Positions 53,926 to 62,740 of a stretch of 64,000 nucleotides of DNA are shown in pieces. The notes beneath the pieces were generated by a model. It was not told where the DNA came from, did not search any database, and saw nothing but the letters and a program-made list of their open reading frames with translations. Position numbers and translations under genes: made by a program. Positions within the stretch are counted from its first letter, which is position 1; every line of letters begins with the position of its first letter. Source of the stretch: Bacteroidaceae bacterium (lineage in GTDB: Bacteria > Bacteroidota > Bacteroidia > Bacteroidales > Barnesiellaceae_A); assembly GCA_017481745.1 (NCBI GenBank), contig JAFUOV010000018.1:1-64000 (forward strand). Reading direction: 5' to 3'.

Positions 53926-56355
53926 TTATTTGCGATTATGGAAGAACTCAAAAAATCTTTTCTTCTTTTTGTCCTTCAAGTCATCGGCATATCCATAACT
54001 ACCGTATGTGCTGGTACCATAGCTATATCCGTAGCGACGATATGAGTATGAACGTGTGGTCATATCAACATCGTTGATACATAAGTATAGCGATTTGAGG
54101 CGGTTGTTTTGTGCGATAGCGTTAAGCGCTCTTACGTGGCTGCACGATGTGTAGCTGGCACGTGTTACAAAGAGGTTGGCATCTACAACGCGGTCGATAA
54201 GGTAAGAGTCGGAAACAAGACCAACCGGGGCAGAGTCTACTACGATGTAGTCGTAGCGGCGGCGCAACTCGGCAAACAACTCGTCCAAGGCGGGGTTGAG
54301 CAACAACTCATTGGGGTTGGGTGGTATAGGACCACCGGGCATGATGTCGAGGTTGTTGTATCCCGAGGGACGGATAATCTTGTCTATATCTTTCTCTTGT
54401 CCCGAGAGGTAGTTGACAATACCCAAACGGTTGGATAGACCGAAGTAGTGTGCTGCTTTGGGACGGCGTATGTCAAGACCTATCAGCAATACTTTCTTGC
54501 CGGTGAGGGCAAATGATATAGCGAGGTTTGACGATATGAATGTTTTACCTTCGTGCGATACCGAAGAGGTTACCATAACCACCTTTTTGTCGGGCGATGT
54601 AAACAAGAATTGTATATTGTTACGCAACAGACGGAACAATTCGGACGGTGCGCCGTTGCTCTTCTCTTTAACAACGAAAAACTCGTCTTCCTTGTCGTTG
54701 TGCGGCAACTCTGCCAATACGGGGATAGATGTGAGGCGCTCCAACTCTACTTTGTCTTGGAACGAGGGGAACATCAGTCGTTTCAAGAAGATGATAACGC
54801 CGGGTATGAAGAGTGCGATAATGAATGCGATGAAGAAAATTATGTTCTTCTGCGGTGCTACTATACCCGAACTTGTGGGCTCGTCTATCATACGAGCATC
54901 ACCTACGGCGAGTGTCTGAGTAAGAGCATTTTCTTCGCGTTTCTCGAGCAAGAATACAAACAAGTTTTCTTTGATGCGTTGTTGACGCATGATATCGGTC
55001 AACTCGCGCTCGTATTGCGGAACGTTGCGTATCTTCTCGTCTATCTCTTCCTCTTGACGGCTTAAGTCTTTCTTGCGCAATTCAATGCTCTTGCGAGTCG
55101 ATGCAACACCTTGCAGTACGTTGGCTCTCAATGCATTGATGTTTTGTGTAAACTCTTTAACAACGGGGTTGCTTTCGCTTGAGGTGCTCAGCAATTTCTC
55201 ACGCTCGGCAATTGCTTTGTTGTATTCGGAGATTGTTGTACTCAAAGCAGGGTTTGATATGCCCAATGTGGGTATGGGAGAGTAGGTGTTGGCTGGGTTG
55301 CTGATGTACTCTTCTACATACTCAATCAAGTTGAGTTGTACGTCGAGTTCGCTGCGTTCTTTGTCCGATTCGCCGGTTATTTGCAGGTACATTTGGGCTT
55401 CAGACGACAAGTCGGTAAGACCGCGTTGGGTGCGGTATTGCTCAACCTCTTGTTCTACCGACGAAAGTTCTTTTTGTATCGCAACCAAGCGGTTGTTGAT
55501 AAACAACTCGGTGTTGTTTGATGCGCGATTTTTCTCTGCGATACCATCTTCGTTATAGTAGTATACCATGCGGTTGATGATATCTATACCCATTTTGGGA
55601 ATGGGAGTTGTGTACGATACGGCAAGCAACAATGTGTTTTTGTCATATTGTGTGATGTTCAAGCCCGATGATATGCTCTTGGCTACCGACTTGGGATTGC
55701 GTATCGAAACGATAATATTGTTTTCCAATGTGTCGTATCCGGCAACATGCTCAACGATGAAACTACCTACTGTGGGTATATATAATGTGTAGGGGAGTGT
55801 GTCGGTATTGAATACGACTTCTTTCTTTTCTTCTTTGATGGAGTATTTGGCTGTGATTTTATATTTGCCTTGCTCGTCGGGTTTTTCAATCAGCAATTTT
55901 ACAGATGTCTCCAATTGGTTGACATCGGTAGTGCTATCGGGACGAACGGTGAGGGGAGTGTTGCGATACAAGGGAGTGTTGCGCAAGCGACCTTCGCTCT
56001 CGTATGATACGTAAAGATCGAGGTCTTCTACTACCTTCTTGATAAGTGTGCGCGAGCGCATGATTTCAATCTCGGTAAAGATGCTCTCGACACCCGATGT
56101 GATACCCAAACTTTGAGTCAACACGTCGCTTTCGCTTTTCGACCATTTGTCTATCATCAGTACAAGTGCCTGAACGTTGTATTTGGGCACTTGGCGCATG
56201 ATATAGAATACTGAAAATCCGAAGACTACCAAAAGGCTCAAAACGAACCACTTCCAATGTGAAAGGCACTCTAACAAGAATAGTGTTACATCAAAACCGC
56301 GTTCTTCGGTTTGTTCGCCATTAAGGTTCTTATTTAGCTGATTGTTTTCCATCAA
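53926..56355 (-). CDS. Wzc-type polysaccharide co-polymerase / tyrosine autokinase
   Basis: 809-residue inner-membrane protein controlling chain length and export of capsule or exopolysaccharide. A Wzz/GNVR domain with flanking membrane helices (about 37-54 and 500-520) includes a long periplasmic coiled coil. The cytoplasmic BY-kinase domain has Walker A VSHEGKTF, Walker A' LLIGLDIRRP and Walker B YDYIVVDSAPVG. The C-terminus has a tyrosine cluster (about 12 Tyr in 30 residues, RSYSYRRYGYSYGTSTYGSY) for autophosphorylation, then a Lys-rich end. It lies 4 bp after the Wza-like gene. No glycosyltransferases or Wzy/Wzx follow. Confidence 0.93.
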   Translation of the reverse strand: MMENNQLNKNLNGEQTEERGFDVTLFLLECLSHWKWFVLSLLVVFGFSVFYIMRQVPKYNVQALVLMIDKWSKSESDVLTQSLGITSGVESIFTEIEIMRSRTLIKKVVEDLDLYVSYESEGRLRNTPLYRNTPLTVRPDSTTDVNQLETSVKLLIEKPDEQGKYKITAKYSIKEEKKEVVFNTDTLPYTLYIPTVGSFIVEHVAGYDTLENNIIVSIRNPKSVAKSISSGLNITQYDKNTLLLAVSYTTPIPKMGIDIINRMVYYYNEDGIAEKNRASNNTELFINNRLVAIQKELSSVEQEVEQYRTQRGLTDLSSEAQMYLQITGESDKERSELDVQLNLIEYVEEYISNPANTYSPIPTLGISNPALSTTISEYNKAIAEREKLLSTSSESNPVVKEFTQNINALRANVLQGVASTRKSIELRKKDLSRQEEEIDEKIRNVPQYERELTDIMRQQRIKENLFVFLLEKREENALTQTLAVGDARMIDEPTSSGIVAPQKNIIFFIAFIIALFIPGVIIFLKRLMFPSFQDKVELERLTSIPVLAELPHNDKEDEFFVVKEKSNGAPSELFRLLRNNIQFLFTSPDKKVVMVTSSVSHEGKTFISSNLAISFALTGKKVLLIGLDIRRPKAAHYFGLSNRLGIVNYLSGQEKDIDKIIRPSGYNNLDIMPGGPIPPNPNELLLNPALDELFAELRRRYDYIVVDSAPVGLVSDSYLIDRVVDANLFVTRASYTSCSHVRALNAIAQNNRLKSLYLCINDVDMTTRSYSYRRYGYSYGTSTYGSYGYADDLKDKKKKRFFEFFHNRK

Positions 56356-56359
56356 ATTA

Positions 56360-57166
56360 TTATTTTGAGTATGTCAGAATTGTCATGATTAATGATGCTG
56401 CCGATATGGCTGCACCTGTAACGCTGATTGCCAACGATGCTGTGGGAGGTACTACTACCGAAGAAGCTGCTTTTGACGAGTTGGGCTCTACGTAGAGTAC
56501 GTCGTTTTGTTGCAAATAGAAGTAGGGCGACAAGATGAGGTCTTTGTCGTTTAGGTTGAGGCGTGCAGTTGTGCGTGAGCCGTCGGCGTTTGTGCGTACC
56601 AAAAGTACGTTGTCGCGACGACCGGTAATATTCAAGTCGCCAGCCAATGCTAAGGCTTCCAATACATTAACGCGCTCGTTGGGGATTATGTATGAATCGG
56701 GCGATTTTACATCTCCCAATACCGATATGCGGAAGTTCTCGAAACGAACTGTTACAGCCGGTTTCTCGTGAATATATTTGGGATATATTTGGTCGCGTAT
56801 ATAGTCCTCGAGTTGGGTTTTGGTCATGCCTTGTACGTATATACGACCCAATACAGGCATGTCAATGTAGCCTTTGTTGTCAACGAGGTAGAAATTCAAC
56901 TCGTCGGCGTTCTGGTAACCACCACCTTTTGTGAAGTCTACCATGCGGCGGTTGAATGGCTGAATAGCCAAACGATCGGTTGCCATAACAGTAATATCAA
57001 TCAAGTCGCCCGGCATGAGTGTTTGGTCGGGTATGCCGCCTGTTTCTGCCAAAATTGTTGCAGAAATGTCATCGACATTTTGCATGTAGGTAACTTCTTT
57101 TACCGATTTGCAAGAGGTTGATAATATGGCTAAAACTCCCAAAAGGATAATCGAGAACTTTTTCAT
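56360..57166 (-). CDS. Wza-type polysaccharide export lipoprotein
   Basis: 268 residues. A lipoprotein signal with a Cys near residue 19 (ILSTSCKSV) is followed by the polysaccharide export domain (LMPGDLIDITVMATD ... PVLGRIYVQGMTKTQLEDYI) and one SLBB-type domain (VLGDVKSPDSYIIPNERVNVLEALALAGD). A hydrophobic C-terminal segment (about 240-265) could be the outer-membrane helix that lines the Wza pore. It pairs with the kinase downstream to form the export channel across the envelope. The promoter is directly upstream. Confidence 0.93.
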   Translation of the reverse strand: MKKFSIILLGVLAILSTSCKSVKEVTYMQNVDDISATILAETGGIPDQTLMPGDLIDITVMATDRLAIQPFNRRMVDFTKGGGYQNADELNFYLVDNKGYIDMPVLGRIYVQGMTKTQLEDYIRDQIYPKYIHEKPAVTVRFENFRISVLGDVKSPDSYIIPNERVNVLEALALAGDLNITGRRDNVLLVRTNADGSRTTARLNLNDKDLILSPYFYLQQNDVLYVEPNSSKAASSVVVPPTASLAISVTGAAISAASLIMTILTYSK

Positions 57167-57203
57167 AGTTTTTTATTTATTTTCATAAAGTGTATAAGCG
57201 CGA

Positions 57204-57234
57204 CAAAAGTATAAATAATCTTTGGGCTTGGCAA
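57204..57234 (-). promoter_or_regulatory. Promoter of the wza-wzc pair
   Basis: On the minus strand TTG (57232-57234), 20 bp, then TACTTTTG (57204-57211), 37 bp before the start. Confidence 0.65.
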
Positions 57235-57339
57235 TCTTTTTATAAACTTTCTTTATGTAAAGTTTTTTAAATATGTATGCCAAGGGTGAAATTTGTTGAT
57301 TTTATGGTTCTATTATGCGCAATAACAATCTTTGTGTGC

Positions 57340-57369
57340 TTGTTGTTTGCTTACAAATTAGTAATTTTG
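57340..57369 (+). promoter_or_regulatory. Promoter of sdaA
   Basis: TTG (57340-57342), 19 bp, then TAATTTTG (57362-57369), 37 bp before the start codon. Confidence 0.6.
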
Positions 57370-57406
57370 TACCGAAATATTTTTTCGATCTGCAAAATCG
57401 TTTTTT

Positions 57407-58609
57407 ATGAAATCAATCAAGGGAATATATCGCATCGGTTGCGGACCTTCGAGCAGTCATACAATGGCTCCTCGTCGTGCAGCACAACAGTTTTTGCAAG
57501 AAACTCCCGATGCGTTGTCATATAAAGTGACGCTGTATGGTAGTTTGGCGGCAACAGGACGAGGGCACTTGACCGATGCTGCTATTACCGACGTGTTGTC
57601 GAAGGCTGCTCCTACCAGTATCGAGTGGCGTCCCAAAGAGGTGTTGCCTCAACATCCCAATGGCATGAAATTTGAGGCGCTGGGCGAGAAGGGTGCTGTG
57701 CTGAAGTCGTGGACTACATTCAGTGTAGGTGGTGGCGCACTTAGCGACGATGCCGATGAAGATGGCGTGATGTATGATAAGACGACCATGAACGAGATAC
57801 TCGATTGGTGTAAAACAAAGGGCTTGAGTTTCTGGGAGTATGTCGAGCAGCGTGAGGGTGCACAAGTTTGGGCGCATCTTGCCGAGGTGTGGAAGACAAT
57901 GCAAGAGGCTATCCGTCGTGGCTTGGATACCGAGGGCTTGCTTCCCGGAGGTCTGGGTGTGCGCCGTAAGGCGGGCGATTACTTTATTCATGCGCACAAC
58001 TCTATACGTCAGTTGCATAATCGTGGATTGATGTACTCGTATGCACTTGCTGTGATTGAAGAGAATGCCGGTGGTGGAACAATTGTTACAGCTCCCACTT
58101 GTGGCTCTTGTGGTGTGTTGCCGGCGGTTCTGTATTATATGAAGGAACAATTCAACCTGCCCGATTCGCGTATCTTGCGTGCCTTGGCTACAGCCGGATT
58201 GTTTGGTAACGTGGTGAAACACAATGCCTCAATTTCGGGCGCTCAAGTGGGCTGTCAAGGAGAGATAGGTGTGGCATGTGCCATGGCTGCAGCAGCCTGT
58301 TGTCAGTTATCGGGAGGCTCTATTTCGCAAATCGAATATGCTGCCGAGATGGGCTTGGAGCACCACTTGGGACTCACCTGCGACCCTGTGTGCGGATTGG
58401 TGCAAATACCATGTATAGAGCGTAATGCTTTTGCCGCTACGCGTGCCTATGATGCAAGCGCATTTGCCATGTTCTCCGATGGACGACATCGTGTGCCATT
58501 TGACGACGTTGTAGAGGCGATGCGCGAAACCGGTCATGACCTGCCCAATCTATACAAGGAGACGTCGGAAGGCGGTCTGGCGAAAACCTATAGCGACTCG
58601 CATAGGTAG
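57407..58609 (+). CDS. sdaA: L-serine ammonia-lyase (serine dehydratase), single chain
   Basis: Iron-sulfur enzyme converting L-serine to pyruvate and ammonia. 400 residues with the beta domain first (KGIYRIGCGPSSSHTMAPRRAA, catalytic Ser/His loop) and the alpha domain second. Cysteines for the 4Fe-4S cluster lie in APTCGSCGVLPA and further on in CDPVCGLVQIPCIERN. Oxygen-sensitive, so it fits an anaerobe. Monocistronic with its own promoter. No hairpin terminator is evident in the 106 bp before the next promoter-like element. Confidence 0.95.
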   Translation: MKSIKGIYRIGCGPSSSHTMAPRRAAQQFLQETPDALSYKVTLYGSLAATGRGHLTDAAITDVLSKAAPTSIEWRPKEVLPQHPNGMKFEALGEKGAVLKSWTTFSVGGGALSDDADEDGVMYDKTTMNEILDWCKTKGLSFWEYVEQREGAQVWAHLAEVWKTMQEAIRRGLDTEGLLPGGLGVRRKAGDYFIHAHNSIRQLHNRGLMYSYALAVIEENAGGGTIVTAPTCGSCGVLPAVLYYMKEQFNLPDSRILRALATAGLFGNVVKHNASISGAQVGCQGEIGVACAMAAAACCQLSGGSISQIEYAAEMGLEHHLGLTCDPVCGLVQIPCIERNAFAATRAYDASAFAMFSDGRHRVPFDDVVEAMRETGHDLPNLYKETSEGGLAKTYSDSHR

Positions 58610-58715
58610 GACGTATTGAACGGCTCTGTAATTAACAATTCGGGTGGAAAAAACTCCGTATTTCATAACAAAAATAAAAAAATGTCATTATTGTTTTGAT
58701 ATCACAGAAGTTTAC

Positions 58716-58749
58716 TATCTTTGCACTGCATAAAGTATGTTTAATGCAG
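58716..58749 (+). promoter_or_regulatory. Promoter element and structured leader of the TlpA-DUF6029-Omp28 operon
   Basis: TATCTTTG (58716-58723) is a perfect -7 element. The -33 element is ambiguous (TTG 22 bp or TTTG 17 bp upstream). It is followed at once by a hairpin (CTGCATAAA with TTTAATGCAG, 58726-58749) at the 5' end of the transcript. The start codon is at 58873, so the leader is about 140 nt, longer than most in this window. Confidence 0.5.
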
Positions 58750-58872
58750 ACTATATAACCTGACTTGCTAATACCAAAAGTCTGTCGCCGATATATGACG
58801 ATTAAACCTTTTTTAATGGATAAAGTCATAATGACAGAAACTAAAACGAATATTAATAAACAACACACTATT

Positions 58873-59388
58873 ATGAAAAAGTTTTTATTGGCCGTTGTGG
58901 CTTTGTTCCTCTCAGTTTCGGCTTTCGCCGAGTTGCCTTCTGTTCAATTGAAGGATATCAATGGTAAACGTGTAGATACAGCCAAATTGGATAATGATGG
59001 TAAGCCCTACATTATCAGTTTCTTTGCAACTTGTTGTAAACCCTGCTTGCGTGAGCTCGATGCTGTAAATGAGGTATATCCCGATTGGCAAGACGAAACA
59101 GGTATGAAACTCATCGCCGTTTCTATCGACAAGGCACAAGATGAGTCGAAGGTAAAACCTCTTGTAAACAGTAAAGGTTACGAGTATGAAGTGTTGCTCG
59201 ATCCCAATGGCGACTTCAAGCGCGCTATGGGTGTAAATATGGTTCCTACCGTATTTATCATCGACGGTAACAACAATGTTGTTGATACTCGTACACAATA
59301 TACCGATGGTTCAGAGAGCCACCTTATTGAGAAGATTAGAGAACTTATTGCCAAAGACTCTAAAAAAGGAAAAGGAAAAAGAAAATAA
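58873..59388 (+). CDS. Periplasmic TlpA-like thioredoxin
   Basis: 171 residues from ATG 58873 (signal peptide MKKFLLAVVALFLSVSAFA); the longer frame to 58765 adds no signal and is rejected. Redoxin/TlpA fold: ISFFATCCKPCLREL gives the CxxC Cys55/Cys58 with Lys-Pro between, and the usual Trp before the motif replaced by Cys54. The cis-Pro loop is VNMVPTVFIIDGN. The Lys-rich end is KKGKGKRK. It should reduce or isomerise disulfides in the periplasm. First gene of an operon with a DUF6029 barrel and two Omp28-type proteins, so those are candidate partners. Confidence 0.9.
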   Translation: MKKFLLAVVALFLSVSAFAELPSVQLKDINGKRVDTAKLDNDGKPYIISFFATCCKPCLRELDAVNEVYPDWQDETGMKLIAVSIDKAQDESKVKPLVNSKGYEYEVLLDPNGDFKRAMGVNMVPTVFIIDGNNNVVDTRTQYTDGSESHLIEKIRELIAKDSKKGKGKRK

Positions 59389-59408
59389 TTAAATAGTCTA
59401 TATAGTCT

Positions 59409-61076
59409 ATGAAAAAACACATAGCACTGACACTCATACTCGCGTGCGCAGGTCTTGGCTCTATACAAGCCGTAGACCTGGGCACTGCGACTGTTACAGG
59501 TAGCATCCAGAGCGATATGTTGGTGCCTCAACAAGACGAGGCTATCGGTACCGAAGATACCGGTGCTTTTAACACCAATACCTATCTCACGCTCAATGTG
59601 CACAGCCAATATATTTCGGCAGGTTTGCGTGCCGAATTTTTGGAGTTCCCTTTGCCCGGTTTTGAACCCGAATTTAAAGGCTGGGGTATTCCGCATTTTT
59701 ACGTAACCGGTAACATTGCCAAGACCGAGATAACCGCAGGAACGTTCTATGAACAGTTCGGTAGCGGTTTTGTTCTTTATGGCTATGAAGAGCGTTCGCT
59801 CGGTGTAGATAACGCCATACTCGGAGCGCGTGTTAAAACTTCAATCGTCCCCGGTGTCCGCTTCAAAGCATTAGGTGGTATTCAACGCCACTATTGGGAG
59901 TGGACCGATGCCGCTCTATGGGGTGGTGATGTGGAGCTTACGTTTGAAGATTGGTTCAAACCTATGCAAGAGAACGATGTTCGCTTGATGTTGGGAGGAT
60001 CATTCGTATCGCGTCATGAGAAAGCCGATCGTATACTTGCGGCTCCCGGTTATAGCCTCAATTTACCCGAGAATGTTGGCGCATTCGATGCTCGCTTGAA
60101 ATTTGGTGTAGGTGGTTTCGACCTTTTGGCAGAGTATGCCTATAAGGCGAATGACCCTACAGCCAGCAACGGCTACATCTATAAGCCCGGTCAGGTTGCT
60201 ATGTTGTCGGCTTCATATTCTCAAAAAGGTTTGAGCGTATTGTTGCAAGCCAAACGCACCGACAACTTTGCCTTCCGTACCGAACGCAATGCTGCGGCGC
60301 AATCGTCGTCATGCTATATCAACTATCTGCCGGCATTTACCTATCAGCACACCTATGCGTTGGCAGCTCTCTATCCCTATGCAACACAGCTTATGGGTGA
60401 GTGGGCATTCCAAGGTGAGTTCCGCTACAAAATACCTCGCAAGACTCCTCTTGGTGGTAAGTATGGTACCGACATCGTAGTACGTGGTTCGTTGGTATAT
60501 GACATCGAAAAGAACTTTGTTGAAGGAACATTGCCCAATGCATCGGCAGGCAAATATGGTATCATGGGTACCGATGGTTACACCTCGCCTTTCTTTGGCA
60601 TGGGCGATTTGTACTATGCCGAGGCAGGTCTTGAAATAAGCAAGAAGTTTACAAAAGACTTCAAGTTGAACGCTATGTATATGTTCCAAAAATATAATAA
60701 ATCGGTTATCGAAGGCGAAGGCGGTATGATAGACTCTCATATCATCGTGTTGGATGGTAAGTACCAAATAAGCAAGAAGGTAACAGCACGTATGGAGTTG
60801 CAATACTTGCACACCAAGCAAGACGAAGGCGATTGGTTGTATGCCCTCGCCGAGGTATCGGTATTGCCCTACTTGATGTTTACCGTAGCCGACCAATGGA
60901 ACGTTGGTAAAACCAATATACACTATTACCAAGCACTCGTTACCGGCACATACAAGTCGCATCGTCTGCAAGCAGGTTATGTGCGTACACGTGCCGGTTA
61001 TAACTGTGCCGGTGGTGTGTGCCGTTATATCCCCGCCACTCGTGGTGTTCAAATCTCATACTCTTACAACTTCTAA
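59409..61076 (+). CDS. DUF6029-family outer-membrane beta-barrel protein
   Basis: 555 residues with a signal peptide (MKKHIALTLILACAGLGSIQA) and alternating hydrophobic/polar strands throughout, ending RGVQISYSYNF with the C-terminal Phe typical of outer-membrane barrels. Matches the pattern of DUF6029 proteins of Bacteroidota; function not known. Two cysteines close to the C-terminus (YNCAGGVCRYIP) could form a disulfide or a redox site. It lies 20 bp after the TlpA gene and 6 bp before the Omp28 lipoprotein gene, so it is surely in the operon. Confidence 0.85.
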   Translation: MKKHIALTLILACAGLGSIQAVDLGTATVTGSIQSDMLVPQQDEAIGTEDTGAFNTNTYLTLNVHSQYISAGLRAEFLEFPLPGFEPEFKGWGIPHFYVTGNIAKTEITAGTFYEQFGSGFVLYGYEERSLGVDNAILGARVKTSIVPGVRFKALGGIQRHYWEWTDAALWGGDVELTFEDWFKPMQENDVRLMLGGSFVSRHEKADRILAAPGYSLNLPENVGAFDARLKFGVGGFDLLAEYAYKANDPTASNGYIYKPGQVAMLSASYSQKGLSVLLQAKRTDNFAFRTERNAAAQSSSCYINYLPAFTYQHTYALAALYPYATQLMGEWAFQGEFRYKIPRKTPLGGKYGTDIVVRGSLVYDIEKNFVEGTLPNASAGKYGIMGTDGYTSPFFGMGDLYYAEAGLEISKKFTKDFKLNAMYMFQKYNKSVIEGEGGMIDSHIIVLDGKYQISKKVTARMELQYLHTKQDEGDWLYALAEVSVLPYLMFTVADQWNVGKTNIHYYQALVTGTYKSHRLQAGYVRTRAGYNCAGGVCRYIPATRGVQISYSYNF

Positions 61077-61082
61077 TCTGAT

Positions 61083-61934
61083 ATGAAACGCACATTATTA
61101 TATATAGCATTTATAGCAGTTCTCGGTTGCATGGCATCGTGCGATGTAATTGACGAGGATAACCGTTATATCGAAGAAGAAAGTGCCGGTCCGAGCGATC
61201 GTGTACAACGCGTTCTCGCCGAGGAATTTACCGGTCGTATGTGTGTCAACTGCCCCGATGGTGCTGCAGTTATTCACGATATACAAGCCGCTTACGGCGA
61301 TCGTGTTGTAGTGATAGGTATTCATGCCGGTCGTTTTGCAGTGCCTTATGGCTATTTTGCCGATATGGACTTGCGTACACCCGCCGGTAATGCTTATAAC
61401 GAGGCGTTCCCCTACGAGGGCAACCCCGCAGCTATGTTCAACCGCAGTGTAAACAATGGCGCTATTGTCTCTACCAACAAAGATGTGTGGTTGACTATTG
61501 CCGACAAAGAGTTGGCTAAAGAGCCCGTATGTGAGCTTACACCCACTTGTGAGTATGATGCAGCCACACGCACACTCAATATCACTACCGAAGTGTATGC
61601 GTGGAAGAATATGCCCGCCGACATCAAGTTGCAAGTGCAATTGACCGAGGATGGTATTGTAGCATCACAACAAACATCGACCGGTATCGACTATGAATAC
61701 GTTCACAACCATGTGTTGCGCACAGCTGTTAATGGTACATGGGGCGAAACAATGTCATCGTTGCTTGAGGACGAGTCTGCCACATACAAGCACACAATAG
61801 TGCTCGATGAGGCATGGGTTGCCGAGAATTGCAACGTTGTAGTCTTTGCCTATGAGAATGTAAGCAAGAGCGTATTGCAATGTAACGATTGCGCCGTTGT
61901 TGCTGCAACCGACGATAATATTACAGAAGAATAA
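61083..61934 (+). CDS. Omp28-type lipoprotein with CxxC
   Basis: 283 residues with a lipoprotein-type signal (VLGCMASC, likely lipidated Cys20) followed by an acidic linker, suitable for surface or periplasmic anchoring in the outer membrane. The Omp28/thioredoxin-like domain starts VLAEEFTGRMCVNCPDGAAVIH (Cys54, Cys57). There is no T9SS tail, unlike its paralogues. A second part (about 145-270) is an Ig-like beta domain with the shared block YEYVHNHVLRTAVNGTWG. The start is 6 bp after the barrel gene. Probable redox relay or thiol chaperone for exported proteins (inference). Confidence 0.88.
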   Translation: MKRTLLYIAFIAVLGCMASCDVIDEDNRYIEEESAGPSDRVQRVLAEEFTGRMCVNCPDGAAVIHDIQAAYGDRVVVIGIHAGRFAVPYGYFADMDLRTPAGNAYNEAFPYEGNPAAMFNRSVNNGAIVSTNKDVWLTIADKELAKEPVCELTPTCEYDAATRTLNITTEVYAWKNMPADIKLQVQLTEDGIVASQQTSTGIDYEYVHNHVLRTAVNGTWGETMSSLLEDESATYKHTIVLDEAWVAENCNVVVFAYENVSKSVLQCNDCAVVAATDDNITEE

Positions 61935-61959
61935 TAACATTTAAATGAAAGGATATTTT

Positions 61960-62727
61960 ATGAAGAAATTTTTACTTTTTGTAGCTGCTGCATTGGTTTT
62001 TGTTGGCAGCAATGCTCAAGCTCTCCGTTTTTCTAATCATGAAACAGGTGAGTTGTATGAAAATAATGCCGAGGTTAAGGCTAATATTGCCGACCCCATT
62101 ATGAATACTTTGGATTGGTACTTTTTGGTTCTTAATACTTCTGAAGACAACCATAGCATTCAAATCGTTGCAGAGATCGAAGAGGTAAACGGCTCGTTGA
62201 GCATGTGTGGTAATGGTAATAGCTTCCCCACTTGCAACAACTACGCCAATGCCGGTACTGTTGAGTATGGTCCTTACAACTGTGCTCCCGGTGAACCTAT
62301 CGAGTATATTCACGTATCTCTTGCTTTTGTAGACTTTACCGACGATGGTCCTGTAACAAACACAAGCAATAACGCTCGCGTTAAATATACTATCTACGAT
62401 CCCGCCAACCCCGATGAGAAAACTTCTATCACAGTTGTGTTTGACTATGCTACATTCGAGGAACTCGCTTCTGTTAATAGCGTAGTAGCCGACCAAAAGG
62501 TTAAAGTATTCCAACGTGGTGGCAACCTTGTTTGCAACTATAACTTCAGCACTCGTGCCAACCGTTCTATCGTAGTGTCTAACATCGTAGGTGCTCGTGT
62601 TGCCAACGTAGCATTGGAAGGCGGTAATGGTGAGGCTGTTATCAACCGTTTGCCCAAAGGTGTATATGTATATACTTTGGTAGAAAATGGTCGTAACGTG
62701 AAATCGCACAAAGTTGTAATTCGCTAA
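61960..62727 (+). CDS. Small secreted T9SS protein with four cysteines
   Basis: 256 minus one residues from ATG 61960 (MKKFLLFVAAALVFVGSNAQ signal); an in-frame ATG five codons upstream is less likely. The mature part is one beta-sandwich domain with Cys83 and Cys92 in SMCGNGNSFPTC and further Cys108 and Cys192, so disulfides are likely. The C-terminus (VNSVVADQKVKVFQ ... LPKGVYVYTLVENG ... HKVVIR) is a type A T9SS sorting domain. Position in the redox operon makes it a candidate substrate or partner of the thioredoxin-like proteins. No enzyme motif. Confidence 0.78.
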   Translation: MKKFLLFVAAALVFVGSNAQALRFSNHETGELYENNAEVKANIADPIMNTLDWYFLVLNTSEDNHSIQIVAEIEEVNGSLSMCGNGNSFPTCNNYANAGTVEYGPYNCAPGEPIEYIHVSLAFVDFTDDGPVTNTSNNARVKYTIYDPANPDEKTSITVVFDYATFEELASVNSVVADQKVKVFQRGGNLVCNYNFSTRANRSIVVSNIVGARVANVALEGGNGEAVINRLPKGVYVYTLVENGRNVKSHKVVIR

Positions 62728-62740
62728 TAAATCTTTTTTT

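Noticed and set aside
58765..58872. N-terminal extension of the TlpA-like protein
   Set aside because: The extra 36 residues are charged and carry no signal peptide. ATG 58873 gives a textbook signal peptide.
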